From Hymenopellis radicata (lineage: Eukaryota > Basidiomycota > Agaricomycetes > Agaricales > Physalacriaceae), in NCBI GenBank assembly GCA_015501595.1, contig JADNRX010000038.1:62001-126000 (forward strand): a stretch of 64,000 bases of DNA, written 5' to 3'. The notes beneath the pieces were generated by a model. That model ran no database searches and had not been told where the DNA came from. It saw nothing but the letters and a program-made list of their open reading frames with translations. This document shows, in pieces, positions 35,362 to 47,560 of this stretch (position 1 is its first letter; each line of letters opens with the position of its first letter). Position numbers and translations under genes: made by a program.

Positions 35362-35925
35362 TTTCTCCACGATTTCACAAATTCATTTAGTCCCGCTGTT
35401 CTGACGCAGACAGGGTACGGGGCTGAAGCCTCCTCCGCTCCTCGCTACCGACCGCACACACGAGCAGCACATGGACGCGCTGAAGCGGCATTTCAAACGC
35501 ACGGTGCCCAAGTACGACCTCATGTCCGCTTGCGTTCTTTTCTTCCTCGCGTTTCTCCTTTTCTGGTGCGCTGACATGATACTTTTGGTGGAAGACTATC
35601 GTCAACCTTGCAGAACAGCATGGCAAGGAGGCGTCCGTTACACAGGGGTATCGGGAGTATATGGCGGCGTTGGCGGATAAGAACGCTGTGTAAGCCTACT
35701 TCTTCGTTGTAATTTGGCGGGCTAAATAATCGCGGCGTAGATACCATGTTGAGTACGATTTCCACACGGAAACCAAGGGATGAAGTGCATCTCTTTCAGA
35801 TCTTTCTTGAAAATAATTCTGACTGGTATGTATATTCTAGGTAGGAGAACATCTCCGAGCTTCTTGATGTCACGGAACGTACCTTCGAACACCAAGGGTA
35901 TCTCTGGATCTCTGGTAACCTCTTC
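35362..35925 (+). pseudogene. SAC-domain phosphoinositide phosphatase fragment
   Basis: Pieces of a Sac1-type domain are readable across frames and introns: MDALKRHFKRTVPKY (35471), TIVNLAEQHGKEASVTQGYR after an intron ending near 35599, YHVEYDFHTETKG (about 35740-35783), and ENISELLDVTERTFEHQGY with WISGN (about 35847-35920). These lie in family order and keep intron positions, so this is a genomic copy, not a retrocopy. The sequence then ends before the catalytic Cys-x5-Arg loop that would follow in a complete SAC domain, and abuts the 3' end of the LysM gene. No start with a good frame is present. An inactive relic is the best reading. Confidence 0.7.
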
Positions 35926-35943
35926 TCCCTACCCAAATCCTTC

Positions 35944-38900
35944 TCAGGCAGCCGCTATGCAGAGAACTTGGCCGATTTGGAGATCTAAAGGTGAATTGAC
36001 ATGAGAAGGTCGAAGCAGAAAAATGAGAGCCTGAGGTTAGGGCGTACCGCAATTTGCATCGATCCACGGGTTGAGCGCATGCAGGGTGGCGTCACTGATG
36101 CTGTTCTTGCTCTCGACGAGCGAGCAGAAGTCGCCGCTGACGACCGTGTATGTCTTCCCGCACGTCTTTGGAGAGCCGGCGACGCAGTATGAATCGAGAT
36201 CGAGGTCTATTAGTGCGTATCATTTGTCAGTGTCCAAGCATAAGAGATGAAAAGTCGTACTGGTGCAGGCGGTGTTGATACCTGAGTTCCACTTGAGTAG
36301 GTCCGTGAAGGAGATGCCCGCCGTTGTTTCGATCTTGTTGCAGTTGTCGTTTGCTACGACTTGGTAGTAGCTCGTGCAGCTGTTCACGAAACATCAGTCT
36401 TCTGCCCAGCACACACACGATGCAAGCCTTCGCTTACTTTGTCCAGCTACCGGGCGCAATGTTCGTCGGCGCAGCTGCCGGTGCACCAACGCAGATGCTC
36501 TGGCCAACTTGAAGATCGCAGTTTGTATCGATCCAGGGATTAAGCGCATGCAGTGTGGCATCGCTGATTCCATTCTTGCTCTCGACGAGCGAGCAGAAGT
36601 CGCCGCTGACGACGGTGTACGTCTTCCCGCATGCCGCGGGAGTGCCGGCGACACAGTAGCGTTGAATATCCAAGTCTGCAACACGTCGTCAGCGCTGTCG
36701 ATCTACATGATAGGAAGCGGTCGCAGTGAAGGAAAGTCACGCACTCGAGCAATCGCCCTTGATCTCAGGGTTCCACTTCAAGAAGTCGCTCTGCGAGATC
36801 CCGAACATGGCTTCGATCATCGGGCAATTCCCGCCGCTCTGTACTTGGTAGTAATTCGTGCAGTTCGTCCAGCTCCCAGCCGCGATCGTCTGCGATGGCG
36901 CCGCCGTCGACGTGGTCATAGTTGCGCTCGAGGTGGGTCCAGTAGTAGATGTGCTAGTCGGGATAGCGGCGGCGGGCGGAGGAGAGACGCAGTACGCGGC
37001 ACCGAGTACGAGGTTGGTACAGTCCCTGTCGTCAATCATCCGTCAGTCACAGTTTCAAAAGTGGACGAACAGGTGGGTGCGAACGTGAAAAGCTCCGGAT
37101 TGAGCGCGAAGAATTGCTGGCTGGTCAGTCCGAACTTGCTCGCTACTGTCCCGCAGTTGTCGTTGTTCGCAATTGTGTACCATGCTCTGCATCCATAGGG
37201 CCCTGAGCCCGCCATTTTGTTGGCGGGACCCATGCCCTCACCAGCGGCGGTAGTATTCAAGACCATCAAGCATACACTCTCGTCTGCCACGAGCTGCGGG
37301 CACGGGTGGGCAGTATCGTTGTTGTAGAACGCGAACAAGTCTGGGTCCATGCCCCAGTTCGTTGCAAGGGTGGTGCACGCGTCCGAGGCGGATACATCGT
37401 CAGAAGTGACATTGTAGTAGAAGCTACACCCGGCCGTGATAGTTCCCGGTGCGATGTTCGAAGGAGGCGTGGCGTATGCGGGAGGAGGGATATCATAAGG
37501 TGCGGAGGTGACCGTCGGGAGCGGAGGGAGAGACATGCTGAAGACCGTCGCAGAAGCTTGGCCGTCTGTGATCGACGCGCCGGCAGCCCAGTTGCTTGAA
37601 GGAGGGTAGGGGACGACTTGGGGTGTATGTCACGAAAGGAGGCGGAGAAAGAAGAACAAGGCTCACTGCAGTACCAGTAATTCGCCCAAAGGTTGAAGCA
37701 GTTTTCGTCGATGCCTGTGTTGAGCAGCCGGAAGTCATCGAATGTCACTCCACCTACATCTTCATCAGTTTTTCACCCTGGATAAATCTTCACAGCGCTC
37801 ACTGTTGAGTAACAGCTGATTACAGTTCGACCCATTCGATGCAAACACCCACTCTCCGCATTGCGCGGTTGTCCCCGGCATGGTCTGTCCAGGAGGAGGC
37901 GCCACTGCAGTGGGCGTCGCCACGGGGTTTCCGCCATTTGCGCCCGGGTCAGCAGCAACCGCAGGCCAACCACCGTGTGGGGTAACACAGATCGGCGTTG
38001 AGGAGTCGAGGAGCGTGTGCGTAAGGCAGATGTATTGGAGGCTCGGATTCCATCTGAAGTTGACATCAATCAGCGAAGCCGACAGAAGAAGGTAGAAGAG
38101 ACATACGTTGTCAGCTGCACGGCTGTGATCGTCTGCTCAGCACCTGCAAGCTGCCCTTGATTCACCGCTTTCACGACATCGTCGCACGTCTGCGTTCCAT
38201 TGGCGGTGAAAAGTGTGCATGCCTGCGGAACGCAAAGTTTCGCGCCGTGTAAGACACCATTCGTGCAGTTCGCATTGTTGAGCATGGGATTGTTCTGAAG
38301 CACATCAGACGCCGTGACGCTATACTGAGCCGCGAGGGTGGAGCAGGTCGAGTTTCCAGTGACGGTGATGTTGCGACCGGTGAGAGCGCAGATGTTCGAG
38401 GACGTGGTGTTGCTTCCGAGAGGAGTGGACGAGGGTCCAGGGACGGACACAGCCGGGGTCGGAGGATTCGTGACGTTGTATGCCGCGAAATTCGCGCCGC
38501 ATATTTTGAGCGCGGATTGGAGAGCGTTCCAGGCGTCGACGGTGTAGGTGCTAGGATTGGAGATGGTGATATTCAGTGCGCCCATCGTGCATTCCGAGCA
38601 CAGGTCAGATTGAGGCCACCCAAGCACGCCTTGATCTCCAATGGGGACGTCGGGGAAAGTCGCAAAGATGGGAGCACAGTAAGATCCAGAGCCGTCGCGT
38701 TCGCAGGCGGTGTTATAGTCCGCTAACACAGTGTCCGCGGCAAGCGTTGCTGGATGAGGTGGTTATGGTAGGAACGTAAGAAAAGAACGAGAGGTACGGA
38801 CCAGGATAGAGGGAACCGTCAAAAGGGTCGGTGATCATGTAGGGCCCGCAGGCGCTTGCAACGCCGGAGCGATAGGCATACAGAGCGGTCGTGCAGGCGC

Positions 38901-39334
38901 TGGTACACATGAGGTCGAGCTCATCGGTGGCCCAGTCCTGGTCTTCTCTGGAACATTGTCAGCGTTCACAACAGCCTCTTCTCAAGAAAACTAGACAGTT
39001 ACGAGAGAACAAGGATAGTCGAGTTGCAAGCGACACTCGCTATCAGCGCGGTCTGGCAGGCTGCTGGCGCATCGCTCGGGATGGAAGTGCTGGTGTACAC
39101 TTGAAGACTGGTCTCATCATCTGCGAGGACGCTGGCATTCGCAAGGTCAACATTGGGCGTCGGAGCGACGCTGGTTGACGCGGCGTTTAAAGCCTGGATA
39201 TGCTTGAGACGGGCAGCGGCAGCGGCAGCGTTGTGCGCGTTTTTAACGCCGAGGATGGTATCTTTGAGAGACGCGCAGGCGGGATGGGCATAAAGCGCGA
39301 TGGCGGCTAAGAGGAGGGCACTGAGGCGTGCCAT
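35944..39334 (-). CDS. secreted multi-LysM protein (about nine modules)
   Basis: The start at 39334 gives a signal peptide (MARLSALLLAAIALYAHPAC). An N-terminal non-LysM region (39333-38450) precedes LysM-like modules carried on separate exons: GRNITVTGNSTCSTLAAQYS, CTLFTANGTQTCDD, CGEWVFASNGSNCNQLL, CSFYYNVTSDDV, CRAWYTIANNDNCGTVASKF, CTNYYQVQSGGNCPMIE, CGKTYTVVSGDFCSLVESKN, CTSYYQVVANDNCNKIE and again CGKTYTVVSGDFCSLVESKN. The last two modules repeat the previous two almost exactly. The last intron (about 35992-36052) restores the ending DLQIGQVLCIAAA. LysM modules bind chitin and related N-acetylglucosamine polymers; in fungi such proteins shield the own wall or capture chitin fragments. 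Linkers are Thr/Pro-rich. A cell-wall or extracellular location is inferred. The gene is divergent from the chitinase at 40792. Confidence 0.88.
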
Positions 39335-39432
39335 ACTGGGCTCGCGGGGATGCGGAAAAGGAATCCAGAGGGCGAGGGGACTTTGCACAAGAGACATGCC
39401 TTTGATGAGAGCGCCTCTAGAGTCTAGCCGGC

Positions 39433-39552
39433 CAAAAGATGAAGATCAAAGCTGTTGCAAAGGACGGGAGAAGACGAAGATCAAACATATTGATTTCAGC
39501 ATCACCAAGAGCATCAAAAGACGAAGATCAAAGCTGTTGCAAAAGACGGGAG
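39433..39552. repeat. 38-base direct repeats upstream of the LysM gene
   Basis: Copies at 39433-39470 and 39515-39552 differ at two positions (core GATCAAAGCTGTTGCAAA). A partial third copy (AAGACGAAGATCAAA) lies between them at about 39471. They begin about 100 bases before the LysM start codon and could be promoter elements or simple duplication. Confidence 0.85.
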
Positions 39553-40013
39553 TGAGCGAGTTATCAGAACACCATCATTGATCAACTCAGTCCTGATGGC
39601 ATCAGTACTGCATCAGTACCGGCATGTGTCGGAGCTAGAATTAGTTGTTACCTTTCGTTCTACCACAACTAAGTCTAACTAAGTAAGTACATCCTCACAC
39701 CTTTCGCATCTCTACCAGCCCCGATGTGGTCGCAGATAAATTATGTAACCGACGCCGCGACGGCCATACTTATAGCCCGATCTCGTGGCTGTGCTCATAT
39801 TCGCTTGTTGAACAGAACGTGATGCGACGCGGCGCGCAGTCGCGCCCACTCGTGGCTGGGTCGGGATCATATAAAACTGGCGCGGACGTGTTCAATCGGC
39901 GCCTTACTGTGGCTGCTGGCCAACTCTGATGCAAGCTGCCTGCCCCCAGTGCCATCGTGACGCGTGTTCATGTCCTGGTCCGGAAGGTTCATACGGTCAG
40001 TAGGCACTGGGAT

Positions 40014-40078
40014 CAGCAGCGACACGAGCAGCAGCATCAGCAGGACCAGCACCAACACCAACACCAGCATCAGTTCTT
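40014..40078. repeat. CAG/CAA-rich trinucleotide-like repeat
   Basis: An impure run of CAG, CAC and CAA words (for example CACCAACACCAACACCAGC) lies in non-coding DNA. The surrounding open frame (39957-40226) is mostly Gln/His because of it and is not credible as a gene. Confidence 0.75.
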
Positions 40079-40228
40079 CAGGCAGTCTCCGCATTCTCTG
40101 CGGCTGGGCCATCTTCCATTCCCTTCCCATCCTATGATACATCTTCGCTTCACGCGTAACAAACACTACCACCAGCCGCAAACGAAATCGGACTACGGCC
40201 GCATCGGGCAATCCTTCAGCGCGTAAAC

Positions 40229-40690
40229 GTGCTACTGGTCATTGCGGAGGTAAACAAACAAGGCGGATGGGGCGCCGAAGGTAAAGATCTGGTACTGATT
40301 GATGTTGTCGAACTCTTGAAAGACGTTGATACACGATGGTCGACGTTCTTGATGATTGACCGTCTTATCATGTTGTACCTGGTGGGACTTTCCGTTCTTA
40401 TCAGTATCCCATTGGCTAACAGTTTGAACAGCCCATTCAACATTTCATTGCCAACTCTAATAATAATGCCAGACGCAGCTTGACGTTCTGATGGATATCC
40501 GCAACCACAAACTTGCCCGTGATGCATGATGGAGTCCCTGAAAGTATGCTTCTGCGCAGATGTTGCTCCCGCCCTTTCTATTGAGATTCTAATGTGCTTA
40601 CCACATTGAGAATCTATTGTGGTTAACACCAAACGCGAAGGCATGATGGAGAACACGAAAGACTCGAACGTCCTAGAGGCTAGATCCCCC
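40229..40690 (+). pseudogene. hAT-type transposase relic
   Basis: The frame 40229-40483 contains LLKDVDTRWSTFLMIDRLI, matching the D-x-x-T-R-W-x-S block that precedes the C-terminal part of fungal hAT transposases. The next stretch (LDVLMDIRNHKLA in another frame near 40478) fits the following region loosely. No complete domain, terminal inverted repeats or eight-base target duplication were found, so this is a short fossil. The alternative is a chance resemblance of one motif. Confidence 0.4.
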
Positions 40691-40791
40691 ATAACTACGC
40701 TCTCTTATACGAGCATCAAAGTTTGACCGCGTTAGACTGCTCGACTACATTATTCCCGTCGCTCCTTTCGCCTTCGATTTTCCGGCCTGCC

Positions 40792-43700
40792 ATGTCAAAC
40801 AGGCGTGCTCTGAGCACGCCGATACAGTTACTCCAATATGCACTCGGTGCATCTCTCGCCTTTGCTCACTTGCAATTCTTCTTCACCACTACTGTTTTCA
40901 TACTCTCTCTATCGTCTAGTATTGCCCCAGTTGCTGGGCAAGTAGGCCCTCCAACAAACGCGACCAACCTCCCCATCGGAACCTGCCTTCCTGACGTACC
41001 GTGTGCAAACGTGCGCTCTGCCTTTCGTTCGGGTAGTCTCACATTGCTAACGCGCGCATACGAATAGGGTGCATGTTGCAACGGCAAGACCGGACTCTGC
41101 GGCTTCGGCGACACCTTCTGCACGGAGGTTTCCAAGGGTGGCAATTGCACTTCCAACTGCGACGCGCTGGCTGAGTGCGGAGATGGTTCGGCGCCCGGAC
41201 AGGACAAGTGTCCGCTGAACGTCTGCTGTTCCAAGTTCGGCTTTTGTGGGACTACCGACGATTTTTGCACTAATGGATGGTGAGGTTCCTGTTTCGTTTG
41301 AGGAGAAGAAGAAGCGTGCTCATGGACGATGTAGCCAGAGCAATTGCGGCCAACCAACCATTCCCTCCTGCGGTGTCGACGAACAAACTGCTCTGCAACG
41401 TCGTATTGGCTACTATGAAGGCTGGGCCAACACTCGCAAATGCTCTTCCTTCTCCCCCCAACAGATCGACGGCAGCACTTTGACGCACGTCAACTTCGCA
41501 TTCGGTCTCATCTCCTCATCCTTCAAAATCGTGGAGATGACGGCGGGAGATTCCAAGTTGTGGAGCGAGACGACGGAACTTAAGAAAGGCTTTCCAGGTC
41601 TGAAAGTCTTCCTGAGCATTGGCGGCTGGACGTTCAATGATCCGCCGACGCAGAGTCGATTTTCGGACGTGGCAAGCTCGGCGGGTAACAGGGCTACATT
41701 TGTCGGGAGCTGTCTCGACATTATGCAGACGTACGGGTTCGACGCAAGTGCGCTCTCTATCTTTTCTTGAGCATAGCCTGACATACGTGAACAGGGTATC
41801 GATATCGACTGGGAGTATCCCGTCGCTGACGACCGCGGTGGGAAACCTGAAGACAAGGCCAACTACGTCGCGTTGATGAAGCTTCTCCACACCAGCTTCA
41901 AGGAGAACAATTACGGTCTTTCGTTCACCGCGCCTTCCTCCTTCTGGTATCTGCAAAACTTCGATCTACCTGGTATGATGGAGAACGTCGACTGGGTCAA
42001 CCTCATGTCTTACGACTTGCATGGCACCTGGGATCGCAACGATACATGGATCGGACCCATCGTCGCCGCGCACACAAACCTGACCGAAATCGACGAGGCA
42101 CTCAAACTCTTCTGGAGGGCAGGCGTCAAGCCCGCACAAATTACTCTCGGCTTGGGCTTCTATGGGCGGAGTTTCACGCTGGACTCAGCGTCGTGCAACT
42201 CGCCTGGATGTATCTGGAAGAGCGGTGGGAATGCGGGGCCGTGCTCAGATAACGTAGGCACACTCATGTGGAGCGAAATCCAGACGATACTGAATGGCGC
42301 CGACGCGAATGTCGTGTTCGATGCGGATGCGGCGGTAGAGATGCTCACATTTGGCGAGTGCGTTCTTTATTATTTCTCTCTTGTCGCTTGTCGACTCGAT
42401 GGAGGAACTTATACTTGCGTTCAGTAAGCAGTGGGTTTCCTATGACGATGAGAAGACTTTCAAGATCAAGCTCAACTATGCAAACGAACGATGTCTCGGT
42501 GGGACGATGATCTGGTCTGTCGATCAGGATGATTCCTTTGACTATGCCGCACGTAAGTTCTCCCTTTCTCTCAATCTCCAGCGCTAAACCTACTTCGCAG
42601 TGAAGGCCCTCTACCCTTCAATCGCGGATGTCAACTCGGGAACCCATCAAGGCGGAGACACATGTTTCACAGCAAGCGCCGGCGCCGTCAGTTGCGGCCC
42701 AGGATTCAGCCCTGTCGAGACTGCCAAAGATGCGGATGGCAGTAAACATCTAGTATGTTGTCCAACGGGTGATATGCCAACGTCGTGCACTTGTGCGTGT
42801 ATTCTTATCCTCATTCGACGTCGTCTGCATACTGATGGTGGGATCTTCATACTTTCAGGGCGCGGAGACGGCAAGCGGCCCTGCAGCCCGTCTTGTAATG
42901 ACGACGAGGTTCTCATCGCGACCGAAACATGTGACTCCGGTGGAGCGAAGGGCCTCTGCTGTAAAACTACAATCAACGCCTTAGAAAATTGCCAGGTCGG
43001 TGACTGTATGGACCCAGACGCGGTCCAATTCGCGTGCTTGATTGAGTTCCCCTATCTCCTCACCTATGATGCGGGTGAACCGAAGAGTTACTGCAAAGGC
43101 AATAAAGTGAGGCCTATCTGCTGCCGAGAGCAGCCGGTGAGTATGCATTCTCTTCTTATCTGATCCTCTTGAGCTCACACCCACGAAGCCGGTCGAAAAT
43201 TGCGCATGGGTGGGCACGCCACCGCTCTGTGAGTACTTTCCACATTCGTTGGCGCATGGCTGATAGAACGTGGGGCAACAGGCCGCGACAATTTCTGCAA
43301 GGAAGGTCAACTCGCCCTCATCGGAGACAAAAAGGGCGACGGCGACACCGCGTGCTCCGGCGGCAAGAAGCGCGCGTATTGCTGCGACGCTGCTGGTGAC
43401 TCGTATTCGCCCGTGCCCTGGAAAGACCTCTTCGACACCACCGACCCCTCCGGAGAAATCGACTCCTTGGATGGAGACGCAATGACATTCACTGCCGAGT
43501 TTGACCAGGACCAGGACTCCGGCGCCGGGCAGTTCGACTCAGATGATGATGATGTGGGAGCGGGTACGACCTCAGATATGCCGGAGGATGAGAATGAGAA
43601 TGATGAAGCATTCGGCGAGGTTCGTCTTTTTTCAGCGCCTGTCTCTTGCTGAGACGGCACACTGATTTCTCGCTCTTCTCAGGTGTTCATCGATTCGCCC

Positions 43701-46700
43701 AATGCCAACGCGGTCTCCTCGCTTGATATTCAGGCCAACTGGGTAATCACGTCTTGCGACGCTCGTTCTGATCAGCCGCAGGTCGCTCTTGCGTACTGCA
43801 CCAAGCCCGGCGACCCCGCGTGCTCGCACGTCTTCATTGGCGGCGCGGAGAACACAATCGTGCAGATGCCAAAGAGCTGTGGACTCGGACCGTACGCGCG
43901 TGTTGCCGCTCTGGCACCCCACGCAAACCAGTCGATTCTCTATGCACATGGCGATCATCAACAACGGAAGCGCGCGGATGAACCCGTGTACGAGCTTCAT
44001 TTCGATTATAGTACGTCTTTGTAGATAGCACGTCTGCTTGATATTGACGTCCTCGCAGACTTTGCGGTCATCCCCGACGACAACGGTCCTGTCTACATGC
44101 GGGCTGATGTTACTGACATGCCGGATTACTGGGACACTGTTGTGGACTCTCCTCCCGAACGTCGCGAATGGTAATTGGACTTGCCCTCTCCATCGTTGCT
44201 TCAGCTGACATCCCTTTAGGCGCCAGAAACGCGGTCTACCAGTCGGGAAGCCAAGTCTTCAGAAACGATGGTGGGGAGCGTTCACGAAGTGGCTTGACAA
44301 GCTCAACACAGTCGACTCTGACAATTCTGTCTCTCGCAACTTCCACTGGCGTGACAAATGGAATATCTTCCATGCGGAAAGGTCGTGCCCAGGTCCTCCT
44401 GCATACGAAGCCAGTCTCGATGTCACGCTGAAGGGTAAAGCTAAGTTCGACTCGCGCTACGGATTTTATCTTCAGGCCACCATCGTCCCGCCGACCGTCA
44501 AGGCCGCTTACCTTTATGTGAAAGCAGACGCGGCAGCAAGCGCGACGCTCACGGTGGAGGGCATGGCGAAGGTTTCTTACGACTCATCAGTTGTTACGTT
44601 TGCGCAGTGTGAGTCGCAGTCAACTCACTTTTGCGGAAGTACGCTGACTGATATCGTCTCTCGCAGTCGGCTTCCCTGGCCTCTACTAGTGCGTGCGGAA
44701 GTTATCACTGGACCTGCAAGCCTGACCCTGTGATACAGCCCTGGTCTTTTGACAATAGGTCCCTCTCTTGAAATCAACGGTTACAGTACGTTTATCAGCC
44801 ACGCCATTTTGGCCATCTCATTTTCTTTCTAGTCAGTGGAGAGCTTTCCGTCCAAGGAACGCTCGACACGAGCATCACTTATACTATGCCCAGCTTCAAC
44901 TTCGCCCTGGGTTAGTTCTGCTAGTTCTCACTTCTTAATCATGGCAGTTGACACCAGTAATGCACGATAGGCAAGACGTCGAACGACATCGGCTCGACCA
45001 TCCAGCCGTCGAGCAAGAGCCAGGGCTTCAACATGAAAGCCGGCTATAATGTCGATATGGGCGGCGACATTGCCATTCACATTGTGCCTCAAGTCCAGTT
45101 CGGCGTACAAATTCTTGGCGGCAAGCTCATTGATGCAGAAGCGTTCGTTCGCGCAGACATGTACGCAGGCTTGGGCATCAACGGTTCGGTCAGCAACACA
45201 ATAGCACCAAAATTCTGTTGGGATTTGTGTAAGTTCCGAAGTGGGAGTGGTGCAAGTCAACGGTGACACTGAAAATGTTCGTAGACTACGGTCTTGATGT
45301 TCAAGGTGGAATCACCGGGACGTGAGTGCATGAACTTTGATTACTGATTCAGATCTATCTGACGATCCTTCAGGTTGGTATACTGGGACACGGGCCCGCA
45401 TTTCTGGAGCTTCTTCAGTGAAGAGTATTCGTTCTACTCGACGTGCTTCCAGTCCGTGTCTCAGCCGACGACGATCCAAGGCCGTGATGAGCATCTGTGG
45501 CACGCATCCGCGGGCGTGATCCTGGATTTCGACGACGCTGTCCTTCCTTCTCCGTATATCGATGGTGCATGGCTTGAACACATCACCAACACTGAGAAGA
45601 ATATCATCCTACCGCGCACCGGTTCCGGGCTTTCGAAGCGAGTTGACAGTACCGTACCACCTTTGCCAGGAACGTGCGATTGTGCGGCAATCAACGTGCG
45701 TACCATCTCGTTGGAGGACCGCGTCGTATCTCACTCGCGTCCAGGACCAAATCAACACGCAGGGCGAAGGTACACAGTGTGACCCTAACGACGAAGGTAT
45801 GCGGCTTTTTCCCTCGTCGTATCATTATGCGAGTCAGATGTGTATTGTCAAACAGTGTTCGACACCTGGGACGAGTTTAACCGACGCTCCTTCGACGATG
45901 AATCCGAGTTCTCTAATTCCACCGACACCTGGACGAGGCTAAGACGGTCACTGCGTCAGTGACTCTCTTTCCCTTGGGCGCGATACATATTGACATGTAC
46001 CCAGTCCCGCGGGATACAAAAAGCGTGGAGGATGTGTGTAGTAATCCGATCGTAGCAGCCGCTTATAATTTGGCCGCGGTACGTGTTTGCTTTTCATCGC
46101 TCCTCTTTTTCTCGGTAATCTGAACTCCTTTACAGCAAAATGTCTTTTACGATTACGCCAATCCCACAAGCGCGGTTGGGGATGCGTCCATGACAGGGCT
46201 CACGGCTCGAGCACCCGGTTCGAACAGTGACTCCTACGGGCGCGAGCACATCTACGAGCTTCAGACCAGTTCGTCCTGCTCGTGGTCCTGTGCGCAAGTC
46301 GTTGCTCATGAAATATTTTGTAGTCGCCGACTTTATCAAAGAGTTCGAGGAAGACCCTGAGCTTCAGTCGCTGTGGGACGTTGCTGGCCAGAACGTTGAT
46401 TTCTGCACTTGGGTCACCAACAACATAATCACTAACCAGGTCATTGTCGATCTCGTAAATTGCCTGCCACGGAACCAGGATCGGAAGTACATGCCATGGC
46501 TGAACGTGAGGCTCCCCACGCACTTTCCTCTGACAACCTTCCTCACCGGGACGGGCGCACTGTAGGGCCTCATGAATGGTATCAAGGGTGCCGCTTTTAC
46601 TCAAAAAGGTCGTGATGAAAGAAAATTCACAAGCAAAACTTGGGCACGTACCGCTTTGATCTCAAATGTTTCATAACGACGGGCTGACGTGAACTGCAGT

Positions 46701-47285
46701 CGGCTCGCGTCGCTACTATCCGCTCCGTTGCAGCGACGCTCGCATACATGAACATCCCCGCAGTTCGACAAGAATACATCAGGGAGGTAAGCCTCCGCTC
46801 TCATCCTGTGGCTATACACTTCGCTGACTCGCGAGACTTGTCAGTCAAACTGCGTCAAGCGCGCTTGGACCAGTTGGCTCGTGCAGTATCGTACGCAACC
46901 TGGCGCACCGCCGGTGGCCGCCACCATGAACATTGGAGCTATTTACCAGACATGGATCAAAGGAGTCGTCGGGGAATTCCAGGGCGTGCTCGAGAATTCG
47001 ATTCAAGATCTCCAAACATGGTGGAAGGGCTTGGTCAAGGTGCCAGTCACAACCCCTCCGACAGCTCCGGAAGACGTCCCCGTTCCTGTGCGTGGCGATC
47101 TCCCTACTCTCGTCTGCCTCGGACGCTGATGCTCGATGTAGGTCGTCTTTAATTACAACCAGTTGACTTGCTCGGGCAAGCCAACGGCGAACCAGCAGAT
47201 TACGCTGAGCCAGCTCATGAACGGCGGCATCACACCGGTCATGAATGCTAACACGCTTACTAACACGCTCATTACCAGCTTGTAA
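40792..47285 (+). CDS. large GH18 chitinase with chitin-binding modules (killer-toxin-like / subgroup C)
   Basis: The start MSNRRALSTPIQLLQ leads to a hydrophobic signal/anchor ending near APVAGQ. Two hevein-like (CBM18) modules follow (41070-41275, with CCSKFGFCGTTDDFC). The GH18 barrel spans about 41380-42600: FLSIGGWTF, the catalytic GIDIDWEYP (41795-41821) with its glutamate present, MSYDLHGTWD and GTMIWSVDQDD. Cys-rich segments (42650-43420), an acidic linker, and a long C-terminal region with extended-looking sheets (for example IVPQVQFGVQILGGKLIDAE near 45090) end at 47285. Many short introns are needed. This layout matches fungal subgroup C chitinases, whose relatives include the chitin-binding subunit of yeast killer toxin; I see no basis for calling it a toxin. 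Frames between 45900 and 46800 are only partly resolved. Divergent from the LysM gene, suggesting joint work on chitin. Confidence 0.85.
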
Positions 47286-47312
47286 ACTTTGATACCCTAT
47301 TAAAATGAGCAG

Positions 47313-47560
47313 TTGGCGAGTTTTCGTCTAGCCATTGCGCGGAACATGTCCAGAAAGTTGGTGCGATTCGTCGCAGAGAGGGTGGTCACTAGACCGGCGT
47401 CGATGAAGACGACCTCGGGCATGTACCCTTCCTCGTACAACGTAGACAATTGCGACAACCAAGCCGGGCGATCCTTGGTCAAAGAACGAAGCTGGGTACT
47501 TCGCATCTTCGTTCGGGAATTGAATTTTTTTGGCATATATATGATCGAAAGAAATACCAT
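47313..47560 (-). pseudogene. ABC1/ADCK kinase-like fragment
   Basis: On the minus strand a short frame contains RPAWLSQLSTLYEEGY and EVVFIDAGLVTTL with ATNRTNFLDMFRAMA. This is the D-A-G block and following helix of the ABC1 (COQ8/ADCK) atypical kinase family, where the aspartate helps bind metal. The HxDxHPGN block that should precede it is not found upstream in any frame. The fragment starts 28 bases after the chitinase stop, on the opposite strand. It is probably the remnant of a broken gene. Confidence 0.5.

Noticed and set aside
40216..40692. Minus-strand frame of 158 codons
   Set aside because: It is antisense to the hAT-like block and has no recognisable domain of its own.
40723..40791. 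Earlier in-frame ATG of the chitinase
   Set aside because: It would place 23 extra residues ahead of the hydrophobic signal region; 40792 gives a more usual leader.
40792..47285. Calling the chitinase a killer toxin
   Set aside because: Only the chitin-binding/GH18 layout is shared with that toxin's subunit; no toxic subunit or immunity partner is visible nearby.
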